NCBI GenBank assembly: GCA_910585535.1
Contig: CAJUFK010000036.1
Location: forward strand, 1 to 25,536
Length of the DNA stretch: 25,536 nt
Source of the DNA: an uncultured Angelakisella sp.
GTDB taxonomy: Bacteria > Bacillota > Clostridia > Oscillospirales > Ruminococcaceae
Direction of reading: 5' to 3'
Shown: one piece after another, positions 6,744-13,867 of the stretch
How the letters are laid out: each line of letters begins with the position of its first letter
Numbering within the stretch: the first letter of the stretch is position 1
Position numbers and translations under genes: made by a program
Notes under the pieces: model-generated
What the model was told of the DNA's origin: nothing
What the model saw: the letters and a program-made list of their open reading frames with translations, nothing else
The model's database searches: none

Positions 6744-8227
6744 AACACTACGGAGACATCACAAAAATTTCCGGGGCCCATGTTCCGCCGGTGGATGTAG
6801 TTATCGGCGGGAGCCCATGCCAAAATCTTTCTATTGCGGGAAAGCGGGAAGGGCTGGCCGGGAAAGAAAGCAGCCTCTTTTTGGAACAGATCAGATTGGT
6901 AAAGGAGATGCGGAATGCTGACGTTCAACGGGGCAGGACAGGGCAGCTTATTCGCCCCCGATACATGGTGTGGGAAAACGTCCCCGGAGCCTTCTCATCC
7001 AACCACGGAGAGGACTTCCGGGCGGTCCTCCAGGAGACGATCAGGATCGCAGAACCGGACGCTCCCGACATTCCACTACCTCCCAAAGGGCGGTGGCCGC
7101 TGGCTGACGCCTGGTATGGAGACGGATGGTCCGTTGCCTACCGCGTTCTCGACGCTCAATTTTGGGGAGTGCCCCAGCGTCGTCGTAGAATCGCGCTTGT
7201 CGCAGATTTTGGAGGACACGCCGCCATCGAAATACTTTTTGTCCGCAAAGGCGTGTGCGGGGATACTTCGCAGGGCGATGCGCCGGGGGAAGAAACTGCC
7301 GCCGGAACTGGAGGCGGCACTGATAAGACAATCTATTGTTTAGCGACCCAGCAGGGTGGCGCAGAATATCGGAGCGATGGCAAGGCTCCAACACTGACAG
7401 TGGCAGCAGGCATGAGTGGGAACAATCAACCAGTTATCTGTCTAAATGACCAGGGCGGACAAGCCATGTCTGTGACCGTTGATGCCACCGGAACCTTGCG
7501 GGCACAGGAGCATGGACACCAACCAATCGTTGCTTTTGCACAAAACCAGTTAGGTGAAATAAGGACAGGAGAAGTAGCAGGTACACTGAACACAAACTCC
7601 AATGCTTCCGGGAGAAATGCGCCGCTGATCTACGATGCCAGAGGCAACGGGGACGGGAAAATAGCCTGTACTATTACCGGAGATCATGAAGGACGGATCA
7701 CAGATTATACCGCCATTGTGATGGCACACGGACAAAGTAGAGCGGAAAATCTTACAGATGTCTGTCCTACGCTAAACTGTAACCACGAGCAGCCAATCGT
7801 GGCACGGCCTCTCACAGCAAACCATAGCCCTGTCCGGGAAGATATGGCTACATACCCTATTACCAACGGAGCCTTGCGCCGCCTAACCCCACTGGAGTGT
7901 GAACGCCTCCAGGGCTACCCTGACGGGTGGACTGACATAGGACCGTGGGTAGACAGCACCGGGAAACGGCACAAAGAGAGCAGCGACGCGGCCAGATACA
8001 AGGCCCTGGGGAACTCCATCGCCCTGCCTCCTTGGGCTTGGGTGCTGAAACGCCTTTGCGCTTGCTATGAGCGACCGGCAACGATGGCAAGCCTGTTTGA
8101 CGGGATCGGTGGGTTTCCGCTCCTGTGGGAGCGTCTGAACGGGCCGGGGACCTGCCTATGGGCCAGCGAGATTGAGAAGTTTCCCATAGCGGTAACAAAG
8201 AAACATTTTGGAGAAGAAGATGGATAA
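6740..8227 (+). CDS. Circularly permuted DNA (cytosine-5) methyltransferase
   Basis: From the GTG at 6740 (GGGAG eight bases upstream, 4-base overlap with the previous stop) this 495-aa protein has all main C5-methyltransferase motifs but in rotated order. It begins in what is normally the region after motif II (KHYGDITKI). It then has motif IV with catalytic Cys (SPCQ, 25-28), motif VI (ENV, 79-81), VIII (QRRRR, 146-150), a long target-recognition region (about 195-375), IX (RLTPLECERLQGYP, 381-394) and X (KALGNS, 421-426). Only then comes the AdoMet-binding motif I (SLFDGIGGF, 451-459) with WASEIE (474-479). The end of the protein (VTKKHFGEEDG) would run naturally into its own start in a conventional enzyme. 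An internal ATG at 8084 precedes motif I. The overlap with the next gene is 8 bases. Confidence 0.88.
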   Translation: MKHYGDITKISGAHVPPVDVVIGGSPCQNLSIAGKREGLAGKESSLFLEQIRLVKEMRNADVQRGRTGQLIRPRYMVWENVPGAFSSNHGEDFRAVLQETIRIAEPDAPDIPLPPKGRWPLADAWYGDGWSVAYRVLDAQFWGVPQRRRRIALVADFGGHAAIEILFVRKGVCGDTSQGDAPGEETAAGTGGGTDKTIYCLATQQGGAEYRSDGKAPTLTVAAGMSGNNQPVICLNDQGGQAMSVTVDATGTLRAQEHGHQPIVAFAQNQLGEIRTGEVAGTLNTNSNASGRNAPLIYDARGNGDGKIACTITGDHEGRITDYTAIVMAHGQSRAENLTDVCPTLNCNHEQPIVARPLTANHSPVREDMATYPITNGALRRLTPLECERLQGYPDGWTDIGPWVDSTGKRHKESSDAARYKALGNSIALPPWAWVLKRLCACYERPATMASLFDGIGGFPLLWERLNGPGTCLWASEIEKFPIAVTKKHFGEEDG

Positions 8228-9113
8228 AGAAAAAACTGCGATCATGCGCCTACAAGAAGCCTCCCAAATGTCACTGGCTTTTTATGAGTTTCCGCTGGTT
8301 ATAACAATATCCGGCGGGAAAGATAGCTCTGTTTGCCTGGAGTTGGCAAAACGGGCCAAAATACCGTATGAAGTGGTGCACAATCATACAACAGCGGATG
8401 CACCAGAAACGGTATATTTTATAAGAAGAGATTTCGAGAGAATCGAAGCACAAGGGATAAAATGCACACTAAATTACCCGATATATAAGGGAAAACGGAC
8501 ATCTATGTGGGACCTTATCCCACAAAAGTTGATACCGCCCACAAGGATGGTACGATACTGCTGTGATGTACTGAAAGAAGGAGGGGGAAAAGGAAGATTT
8601 ATCGTTACTGGAGTACGCTGGGCAGAAAGTGTAAAGAGGGCAAATAACCGTGGTGTGCTTGAGATTCTGCATCGAGATAAAGAAAAAAGGATCATATTAA
8701 ACAATGACAACGACGAAAGAAGAAGGCTGTTTGAAACCTGCGCCTTAAAGGGGAAAAGAGTTTGCAATCCCATTATAGACTGGACAGATGCAGATATATG
8801 GGACTATATACAAAGCGAACACATCGAAATAAATTCACTATACCAAGAAGGGTTTAGAAGGGTGGGCTGTATCGGTTGTCCAATGGCAGGAACAAAGAGC
8901 AGGCAACTTGAGTTTGTAAGATACCCAAAATACAAGGATATGTATATTCGAGCGTTTGACAAAATGATGGCCGAGCGTATCCGCAGAAACCGAACACAAG
9001 GGACCTGGCGAATGGGTACCACTGGCCGAGACATATACCACTGGTGGATGGAGGATGGTGTATATCCGGGGCAAATGGAATTTCCAGATTTCGGTGAAAA
9101 TCTGGAAGTATAA
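8220..9113 (+). CDS. PAPS-reductase-like PP-loop ATPase / sulfurtransferase-type protein
   Basis: This 297-aa protein of the phosphoadenosine-phosphosulfate reductase superfamily has the ATP-pyrophosphatase loop SGGKDSS at 31-37, a Cys pair RYCCD at 114-115 and a GCIGCP CxxC at 217-220. The CC...CxxC pattern is that of [4Fe-4S]-binding APS reductases and of DndC-like proteins. The ECGLH tail of true PAPS reductases is absent. A role in nucleic-acid or nucleotide thiolation or another modification is therefore more likely than sulfate assimilation (inference). The ATG at 8220 is preferred over TTG 8208 because GGAG lies 7 bases before it. It overlaps the methyltransferase gene by 8 bases. The gene is more AT-rich than its neighbours. 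Confidence 0.8.
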   Translation: MDKEKTAIMRLQEASQMSLAFYEFPLVITISGGKDSSVCLELAKRAKIPYEVVHNHTTADAPETVYFIRRDFERIEAQGIKCTLNYPIYKGKRTSMWDLIPQKLIPPTRMVRYCCDVLKEGGGKGRFIVTGVRWAESVKRANNRGVLEILHRDKEKRIILNNDNDERRRLFETCALKGKRVCNPIIDWTDADIWDYIQSEHIEINSLYQEGFRRVGCIGCPMAGTKSRQLEFVRYPKYKDMYIRAFDKMMAERIRRNRTQGTWRMGTTGRDIYHWWMEDGVYPGQMEFPDFGENLEV

Positions 9114-9386
9114 AACCAACCAAACAGAAAAATGAACCTTGAAAACAACATAGAAAAACCGCTCCATGTCTACCCTGCAACGGTAAGCATGAAGCGGAAA
9201 TCCGCCGGAAAATGAACTATAAACTATGTTCAAATTATATCACGGACCGGCGGAAAAGTCAAGAAAACACGCCGCTTTATGCGGCGTCGCGGGCTTGTAA
9301 TGGGTATTATTTTTTCAGCCAAAGCGGGAACCGGAAAAGAAAATATTTCTTTCCCTTTCTGGCGCCGCCGAGGGTGAGGGGGGATT
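9114..9386 (+). other. Gene-free region with several hairpins
   Basis: No gene is supported here. Structures seen are an imperfect stem around 9161-9199 (CCGCT..ATG / CAT..AGCGG), a distant inverted repeat TCCGCCGG / CCGGCGGA flanking an AT-rich 38-base stretch (about 9200-9255), and the perfect hairpin ACGCCGC-TTTAT-GCGGCGT at 9269-9287. The last could end the upstream transcript, though its T-run is delayed. The region leads into the large hairpin before the replication gene and may be part of an origin. Confidence 0.4.
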
Positions 9387-9438
9387 GTTAATGGGGGAGA
9401 GGGAGGGGGCGCCGATAGGAGCCCTCTCCCCCCTTAAC
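9387..9438. repeat. Large hairpin upstream of the HUH replication gene; candidate rolling-circle origin
   Basis: GTTAA-T-GGGGGAGAGGG (9387-9403) pairs with CCCTCTCCCCC-C-TTAAC (9422-9438): 16 matched pairs with one T/C mismatch around an 18-base loop containing GGGCGCCGATAGG. It lies 70 bases before the initiator gene. Double-strand origins of rolling-circle plasmids are typically hairpins near the rep gene, so this is a plausible nick region. The exact nick site is not assigned. Confidence 0.45.
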
Positions 9439-9507
9439 ACCCAGCGCCAACGGTAAGGCAGAGGCAGGACCCATTACGGCTCCGCAAAAAATCCGGGAGG
9501 ATGGGCC

Positions 9508-10332
9508 GTGAAAAATAATTCATTTATACGTGAGAAAGTAATTCACTGCGGGAATGATTTCCTAACGCCGGAGATATTCCCTTACACTGGTAGGCAGCAG
9601 CAGGCAGTGAGAGGCCGCCGGAAAAGGAAGATAAAAGTAACGGAACCGGCGCAGAAGAATTTGAATGATCGGAGGGCAAAACGGTATTTAACCCAGCTTG
9701 GCCTTGCGAATTTCGGCAAACCTGGGGCCGGGGATGTTGTAGTACACCTAACCTACGCCCCGGAATTTCTGCCGGAAACCGAGGCGGAGGCCCATAAGAT
9801 AGCCGTTACATACCTCCGGCGGGTGGCATACAAGCGCAAAAAGAAAGGACTGCCGCCTCTAAAGTATATTCTTGTCACCCAAGTGGGCCGAAAACGGAAT
9901 GGAACGCACAGGATACATCACCATATCCTGATGAACGGGGGCCTGGATCGGGACGAACTGGAATCCCTTTGGTGGAAGGAAAAAGCCACCAAGGACAAAG
10001 AGGCTGTCATGTATGGCTGGGCTAACGCCGACCGGGTGCGACCCAACAAGAAGGGTATCACCGACCTGGTGGGATACATGGCAAAGGATTCTGCGGGGAA
10101 AAAGCACTGGACCCAATCGCAAAACCTGGACAAGCCATACCATAATGGGCCGGATGACCAGAAATACACCCGCCGCCAAATTGAAAAGGTAGCAAAGCTG
10201 CCACCGGACTGCGAGGAGTACCGGAAATTTTGGGAGCGGAAATACCCAGGCTGGGAACTGGTGGATTCCGAACGGCAGTATGTGGAGCGGACCGGGTGGT
10301 ACTTCTATCTGACCATGCGCCGGAAGTGTTAA
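9508..10332 (+). CDS. HUH-type rolling-circle replication initiator protein
   Basis: This 274-aa protein resembles replication proteins of the ORF2/G2P-type group. Motif 1 is VVVHLTYAPE (77-86). The metal-binding HUH motif is RIHHHIL, with H137 and H139. A catalytic tyrosine lies in VGYMAK (Y190) on a lysine-containing helix. Such enzymes nick one strand at the origin and stay covalently linked through the tyrosine. The GTG at 9508 has GGGAGG at proper spacing. A large hairpin lies just upstream. The basic N-terminal 50 residues may help DNA binding. It implies that the element can replicate as a circle, or makes ssDNA, after excision (inference). A radical SAM gene follows 13 bases later. 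Confidence 0.75.
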   Translation: MKNNSFIREKVIHCGNDFLTPEIFPYTGRQQQAVRGRRKRKIKVTEPAQKNLNDRRAKRYLTQLGLANFGKPGAGDVVVHLTYAPEFLPETEAEAHKIAVTYLRRVAYKRKKKGLPPLKYILVTQVGRKRNGTHRIHHHILMNGGLDRDELESLWWKEKATKDKEAVMYGWANADRVRPNKKGITDLVGYMAKDSAGKKHWTQSQNLDKPYHNGPDDQKYTRRQIEKVAKLPPDCEEYRKFWERKYPGWELVDSERQYVERTGWYFYLTMRRKC

Positions 10333-10345
10333 GGAGGGAGAGCAA

Positions 10346-11320
10346 ATGCGTGTGGGCCTCCATGATGCAGAAAAGGAATACCTAAAACACAAGACCTACC
10401 CAAACTATGCACTGATGAAAATATCAGCATACCACAAGGCGCGGGGTGATTCGGTCGAATGGTGGGACCCTCTTATGACAGTCTCCTTTGACATGATCTA
10501 TTCAAGCAAGGTGTTTGATTTCACGCCGGAAAACGAATACCTTCCGTCCTGGGCCATAAGGGGCGGGACTGGATACCCGGACATTCCGATCGACCAAACG
10601 CTTCCGTCAGAGGCTGATGCCATGTTCCCGGATTACAGCATCTACCCGGAGTGCGACTATGCAATAGGATACCTGACACGAGGGTGCCCAAATCACTGTC
10701 CATGGTGTGTTGTACCGGCAAAGGAGGGAAATATCAGACCATACCGGACGTGGGAACAGGTGGTACGGCAGGACACAAGCAAGCTGGTCCTGATGGACAA
10801 CAATATCCTTGCATCCGAATACGGGGTTGCACAACTGGAAAGCCTGATTGGAAGCGGGTATGCCATCGACCTTAATCAGGGTATGGACGCGCGCTTGGTG
10901 GACAATCGGATTGCAAACATACTTGCCCGGCTGAAATGGATCTCCTACATCCGTTTCTCATGCGACCAAATACCGCAGATTGAAGCCATAGAAAAAGTGG
11001 CTGAATTGCTGGAGCAGTACGGGAAAAAGCCTTACAACCTGTTTGTGTATCTGCTGGTCACAAAGGACATTGAAAACGCCGCCTACCGCGTAGAAAGGCT
11101 AAAACGCCTAAAGGGGATAAGCATTTACGCACAGCCGGAAAGAAACGAGCGGAAGGGCATCATCCCAAATGCTGTACAAAGGGAGTTTGCACAGCGGTAT
11201 GTGTATGGGCACTGTTATCGGACAGAAACCTGGGCGGAATACATAAGGCGTAATAAGGAAATGGGATCAACCAGGCAAGGAGTAATGGAGGCAGTTGTAT
11301 CTAACTGCGGAGAGACATGA
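10346..11320 (+). CDS. Radical SAM protein of unknown substrate
   Basis: This 324-aa protein has the radical-SAM [4Fe-4S] motif CxxxCxxC at C114, C118 and C121 (RGCPNHCPWC). A roughly 100-residue N-terminal segment (MRVGLHDAEKEY ...) is laid out like a degenerate cobalamin-binding or Rossmann-type domain. Downstream strands such as LVLMDNNILAS and IRFSCDQIP fit the partial TIM barrel. Radical SAM enzymes cleave S-adenosylmethionine to make a 5'-deoxyadenosyl radical; the reaction here is unknown. A strong AGGAGG precedes the ATG. It is next to Rep and near the PP-loop protein and the methyltransferases, which hints at a nucleic-acid-modifying set (inference). Confidence 0.8.
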   Translation: MRVGLHDAEKEYLKHKTYPNYALMKISAYHKARGDSVEWWDPLMTVSFDMIYSSKVFDFTPENEYLPSWAIRGGTGYPDIPIDQTLPSEADAMFPDYSIYPECDYAIGYLTRGCPNHCPWCVVPAKEGNIRPYRTWEQVVRQDTSKLVLMDNNILASEYGVAQLESLIGSGYAIDLNQGMDARLVDNRIANILARLKWISYIRFSCDQIPQIEAIEKVAELLEQYGKKPYNLFVYLLVTKDIENAAYRVERLKRLKGISIYAQPERNERKGIIPNAVQREFAQRYVYGHCYRTETWAEYIRRNKEMGSTRQGVMEAVVSNCGET

Positions 11321-11334
11321 AAGGAGACTTATAA

Positions 11335-11517
11335 ATGAACAGCAGGGAAGCAAAGGATTTCAGAAAGATGGAAAAGGCATACCGGGCTGCGTCGGATGCC
11401 GCTGGTAAAGTGGCAGCGGTTTTGGAGGACCAGAACCACAGCGAGGACGAACTTGCGGAGGCGCTGGGAATGTTCATCCTGCGGAACCTGGAAATTAAAG
11501 CTGCCTTCGCGTTGTAA
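11335..11517 (+). CDS. Small helical protein of unknown function (60 aa)
   Basis: This 60-aa acidic, alanine-rich and wholly helical-looking protein has AAAGGAG before the ATG. It starts 14 bases after the radical SAM gene and is followed closely by another small gene. No domain is recognised. It is kept because of start signal and tight spacing. Confidence 0.55.
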   Translation: MNSREAKDFRKMEKAYRAASDAAGKVAAVLEDQNHSEDELAEALGMFILRNLEIKAAFAL

Positions 11518-11530
11518 GGGGGGGCGCTGG

Positions 11531-11752
11531 ATGGAAAATTTCAACGAAGTGTTATCAGAAAGGTTGGCAGCCTATAAGGAGCAGAAAGCGGCAGAGAAAA
11601 AGCGGGAAGAGGTGATTTCTTCCGTCTGCCGGGCGATGGCGCAAGCAATCAAAGAAATCTGCAAGGCGAATACGGTGTGCGAAGTCTGCCCTTGGTTTGA
11701 GATGTGCGGCACAGAGCCATACAGTTGGAAAATTCCAGAGGAGGATACATAA
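11531..11752 (+). CDS. Small protein with a C-terminal cysteine cluster (73 aa)
   Basis: This 73-aa protein has a charged N-terminal helix (LSERLAAYKEQKAAEKKREE), then a compact Cys cluster: C near VCRAM, then CKANTVCEVCPWFEMCG. The cluster could hold zinc or an iron-sulfur centre. The ATG at 11531 follows AAGGGGGGGCG. The frame is open upstream, but that part overlaps the previous gene. The next gene starts 1 base after its stop. Function unknown. Confidence 0.55.
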   Translation: MENFNEVLSERLAAYKEQKAAEKKREEVISSVCRAMAQAIKEICKANTVCEVCPWFEMCGTEPYSWKIPEEDT

Positions 11753-11753
11753 A

Positions 11754-12251
11754 ATGACAATCGACATTGACGATCTGCCCCCGAAGTACAGGGAACAGGT
11801 ATGGCGGAAAGCCATCGAACAGGACCAGCAGAGAAAGCGGGAGCCACTTCCCTCCCCTGCCCTGTCCGGGAGCCGGAAGGCCAACAAGTACCACAACAGC
11901 CCCACGGAAAGGGTGACGCCATCCGGGACGGTAATCCGCTTTGACAGCCAGCGGGAGGCCCGCAGGTATGACAACCTCATGGCCTGGCAGAAAACCGGGG
12001 AAATAAAGGACCTGCGGCTTCAAGTGGACTTTACCCTCCAGGAAGCCTATACGGATACCGAGGGCCGCCGGGTGCGGGCCATTCGGTATAGGGCGGACTT
12101 CACTTACTTGCGGCGATTGATGGGCCGGGAAGGACATACTTGGGCCCTGGTAGTGGAGGATGTAAAGAGCCGGGGAACCAGGACGAAGGACTATCTCTTG
12201 AAGCGCAAGCTGATGAAGGAACGTTTCGGAATCGACGTTGCGGAGGTATGA
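11754..12251 (+). CDS. DUF1064-family phage protein (nuclease-like)
   Basis: This 165-aa protein matches DUF1064 proteins found in phage replication/recombination modules, some of which are described as PD-(D/E)XK- or resolvase-like. Characteristic segments are RKANKYHNSPTE, the FDSQREARRYDNLM block (Glu in an S-x-x-E setting), RYRADFTY (the acidic strand) and VVEDVKSRGTRTKDYLLKRKLM, where the E-x-K pattern would supply the active-site Asp/Glu and Lys. GAGGAGG precedes the ATG at 11754. A DNA-structure-specific nuclease role is inferred from the family, not shown here. Confidence 0.75.
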   Translation: MTIDIDDLPPKYREQVWRKAIEQDQQRKREPLPSPALSGSRKANKYHNSPTERVTPSGTVIRFDSQREARRYDNLMAWQKTGEIKDLRLQVDFTLQEAYTDTEGRRVRAIRYRADFTYLRRLMGREGHTWALVVEDVKSRGTRTKDYLLKRKLMKERFGIDVAEV

Positions 12252-12255
12252 CATA

Positions 12256-12570
12256 GTGCAAATGATTGAAGTCATCGCAGCGGGAATATCACTGACACTG
12301 ATCCATGTTTGCCGCCTGCTGGGCGTGGCCTTTGTGGTCAAAGTAAGCCTGGAGCAGCTGACAGAATTGGTGAAGGCACTCCAGAGCCACCGCAGGAAGA
12401 TTACAGCGTATCAGATTGGTGGCCAGTGGCATATGACGGTCGAAAACGCCACAAGGGCGGATATTAAAATGGCTATGCAAGAACAGGAGCGATGGAACAT
12501 AAGGATTCCTCCACCCCCAAGGAAGTCTGAACAAAAAAACAGAGAGGAGAGTGGGCAGAATGGGACCTGA
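12256..12570 (+). CDS. Small membrane-anchored protein of unknown function (104 aa)
   Basis: The GTG at 12256, with GGAGG nine bases upstream, gives 104 aa; an ATG two codons later is less well placed. Residues about 4-30 (EVIAAGISLTLIHV ... GVAFVVKV) form a hydrophobic segment that could be one membrane helix. It is followed by a soluble part with GGQWHMTVENATRADIKMAM and a proline-rich, charged tail. No family is recognised. It overlaps the following gene by 11 bases. Confidence 0.55.
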   Translation: MQMIEVIAAGISLTLIHVCRLLGVAFVVKVSLEQLTELVKALQSHRRKITAYQIGGQWHMTVENATRADIKMAMQEQERWNIRIPPPPRKSEQKNREESGQNGT

Positions 12571-12781
12571 AAAACAGGAACGGCAGAAAGGAACAGCCCG
12601 CAGGCTGATGGACAGGTTTACGGTGAATGACTGGGATGTAGCCAGAAGTGTTGTAGAAGGGCTGACAAATGCGGGATATGATGTTGAGATTGAAACCGAA
12701 GATGCTGTTATAGCACCAGGGGCGGTGATAGGCAAACAGCGGGAGGTCATCGCCGTTTACAGGCGGGAGGTGCGAAATTGA
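12560..12781 (+). CDS. Small protein of unknown function (73 aa)
   Basis: This 73-aa protein has a mixed helix/strand pattern (DWDVARSVVEGLTNAGYDVEIETEDAVI). GAGGAG lies 11 bases before the ATG. It overlaps its upstream neighbour by 11 bases and its stop overlaps the TTG start of the adenine methyltransferase by 3 bases, so it is embedded in the operon. Not recognised. Confidence 0.55.
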   Translation: MGPEKQERQKGTARRLMDRFTVNDWDVARSVVEGLTNAGYDVEIETEDAVIAPGAVIGKQREVIAVYRREVRN

Positions 12782-13285
12782 ATCCATCGCTTTTGAGCAG
12801 CAAGAAGATGGACTACTGCACCCCGCAGGATTTCTTCAACAAATTGGACCAGGAATTTCATTTCACTCTCGACGCAGCGGCCACGCCGAAAAGCGCAAAG
12901 TGCAGAAGATACTATACCCCAGCGGATAACGGTCTGGAAATGCCCTGGAGTTGCGGGGGGGGGGGCGGTATTCTGCAATCCGCCATATGGGCGGGAGACT
13001 GGCAAGTGGGTACGCAAAGCGTGGGAGGAGGCGCAAAAAGGAACAACCATCGTCCTGCTGATCCCGGCCAGAACCGACACGGCGTATTTCCACGACTACA
13101 TATACGGCTGGGCCGAAATCCGCTTTGTACGGGGGCGGCTACGGTTTACGGACGAGGAGGGCAAGGCATACCAGGCGGCCCCATTTCCATCCATGGTAGT
13201 CATTTACAACAGAAGGAGCAAACAGCATGAAGATCAAGAAGATTGTGGCGCTTTGCAGCCGGGCAGGAACATTCCGACTGTATAA
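12778..13285 (+). pseudogene. Phage-type N6-adenine DNA methyltransferase, frameshifted at a G11 tract
   Basis: A TTG at 12778 (GGGAGG seven bases upstream) opens a typical phage Dam-like protein: LLSSKKMDYCTPQDFFNKLD, FTLDAAATPKSAKC, YYTPADNGL. At 12955-12965 there are 11 consecutive G. As written, the frame runs into nonsense and ends at 13230. With one G fewer the frame continues as AVFCNPPYGRETGKW, carrying the catalytic NPPY motif, then TTIVLLIPARTDT, and ends at 13285. That overlaps the next gene by 59 bases. The family match on both sides of the tract is clear, so the gene is genuine. Whether it is off by phase variation, decayed, rescued by slippage or mis-sequenced cannot be told here. 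Confidence 0.8.
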
Positions 13286-13865
13286 CAAAATGGACCGTGA
13301 GGGCGTGATTACCCAGTGGCTTGGAACCGGGAACGCTCTATACCCGCTGAATGGCCTCCCTTTGCTTGACGAGGAAAGCCTTTGCGCTATGTTTGACATC
13401 CCGGAGAAAAAGCGGGAAAAGCTGGTGATTCTGTGCGAAGATATGCCGGAGATCATAGACGTGGCAGACAAAGACCCGAAAGAAACGCTCTTGGAAGAAA
13501 AGGAAATGACCATTGGATATAACGGTATGCAGATGATCCCGCTTCGCACAAAGGACGGTATTATTTTTATAGGGGAGCAGTTTTTGGAACCGCTGGCAGA
13601 TGAAATAGACCTTTTGAATCTGTACGAAAGAAAGACACCGAAGGGCGTTTCCTATGTAGCGGTCAAAGCAGGGATGATGCTTCGGGGGATTATCGCCCCG
13701 TATGACGTGGTAACGGACAAAAAATTCATTACCCAGTTGGAACTGCTGCTGATTGATTCCAAGCGGGAACTCGAAAAGATTACCATAAGTAGCTGCTCCA
13801 CGGCAGACCAGGATGACGGACAGCAGAGCATTTTTGAAGATGCTGACGAAAGCAAGGAGGGGTAA
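13227..13865 (+). CDS. Hypothetical protein upstream of parA (212 aa)
   Basis: This 212-aa soluble protein begins MKIKKIVALCSRAGTFRLYN and ends in an acidic tail. The ATG lies in AGCAGCATGA-like context and overlaps the ends of the adenine methyltransferase frames. The middle is rich in short strands (TIGYNGMQMIPLRTKDGIIFIGEQFLEPL). I recognise no catalytic motif. It ends 2 bases before parA, so it may be co-regulated with the partition genes. The GC content is lower than that of parA and parB. Confidence 0.65.
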   Translation: MKIKKIVALCSRAGTFRLYNKMDREGVITQWLGTGNALYPLNGLPLLDEESLCAMFDIPEKKREKLVILCEDMPEIIDVADKDPKETLLEEKEMTIGYNGMQMIPLRTKDGIIFIGEQFLEPLADEIDLLNLYERKTPKGVSYVAVKAGMMLRGIIAPYDVVTDKKFITQLELLLIDSKRELEKITISSCSTADQDDGQQSIFEDADESKEG

Positions 13866-13867
13866 GT

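Noticed and set aside
8220..9113. True PAPS reductase for sulfate assimilation
   Set aside because: The C-terminal ECGLH motif is absent, the CC...CxxC pattern points to an Fe-S type protein, and no other sulfate-assimilation gene is nearby.
12900..13230. The 150-aa frame through the G tract as a genuine protein
   Set aside because: After the G tract this frame is low-complexity and unlike any methyltransferase, while the +1 frame gives the NPPY motif and family-like sequence to 13285.
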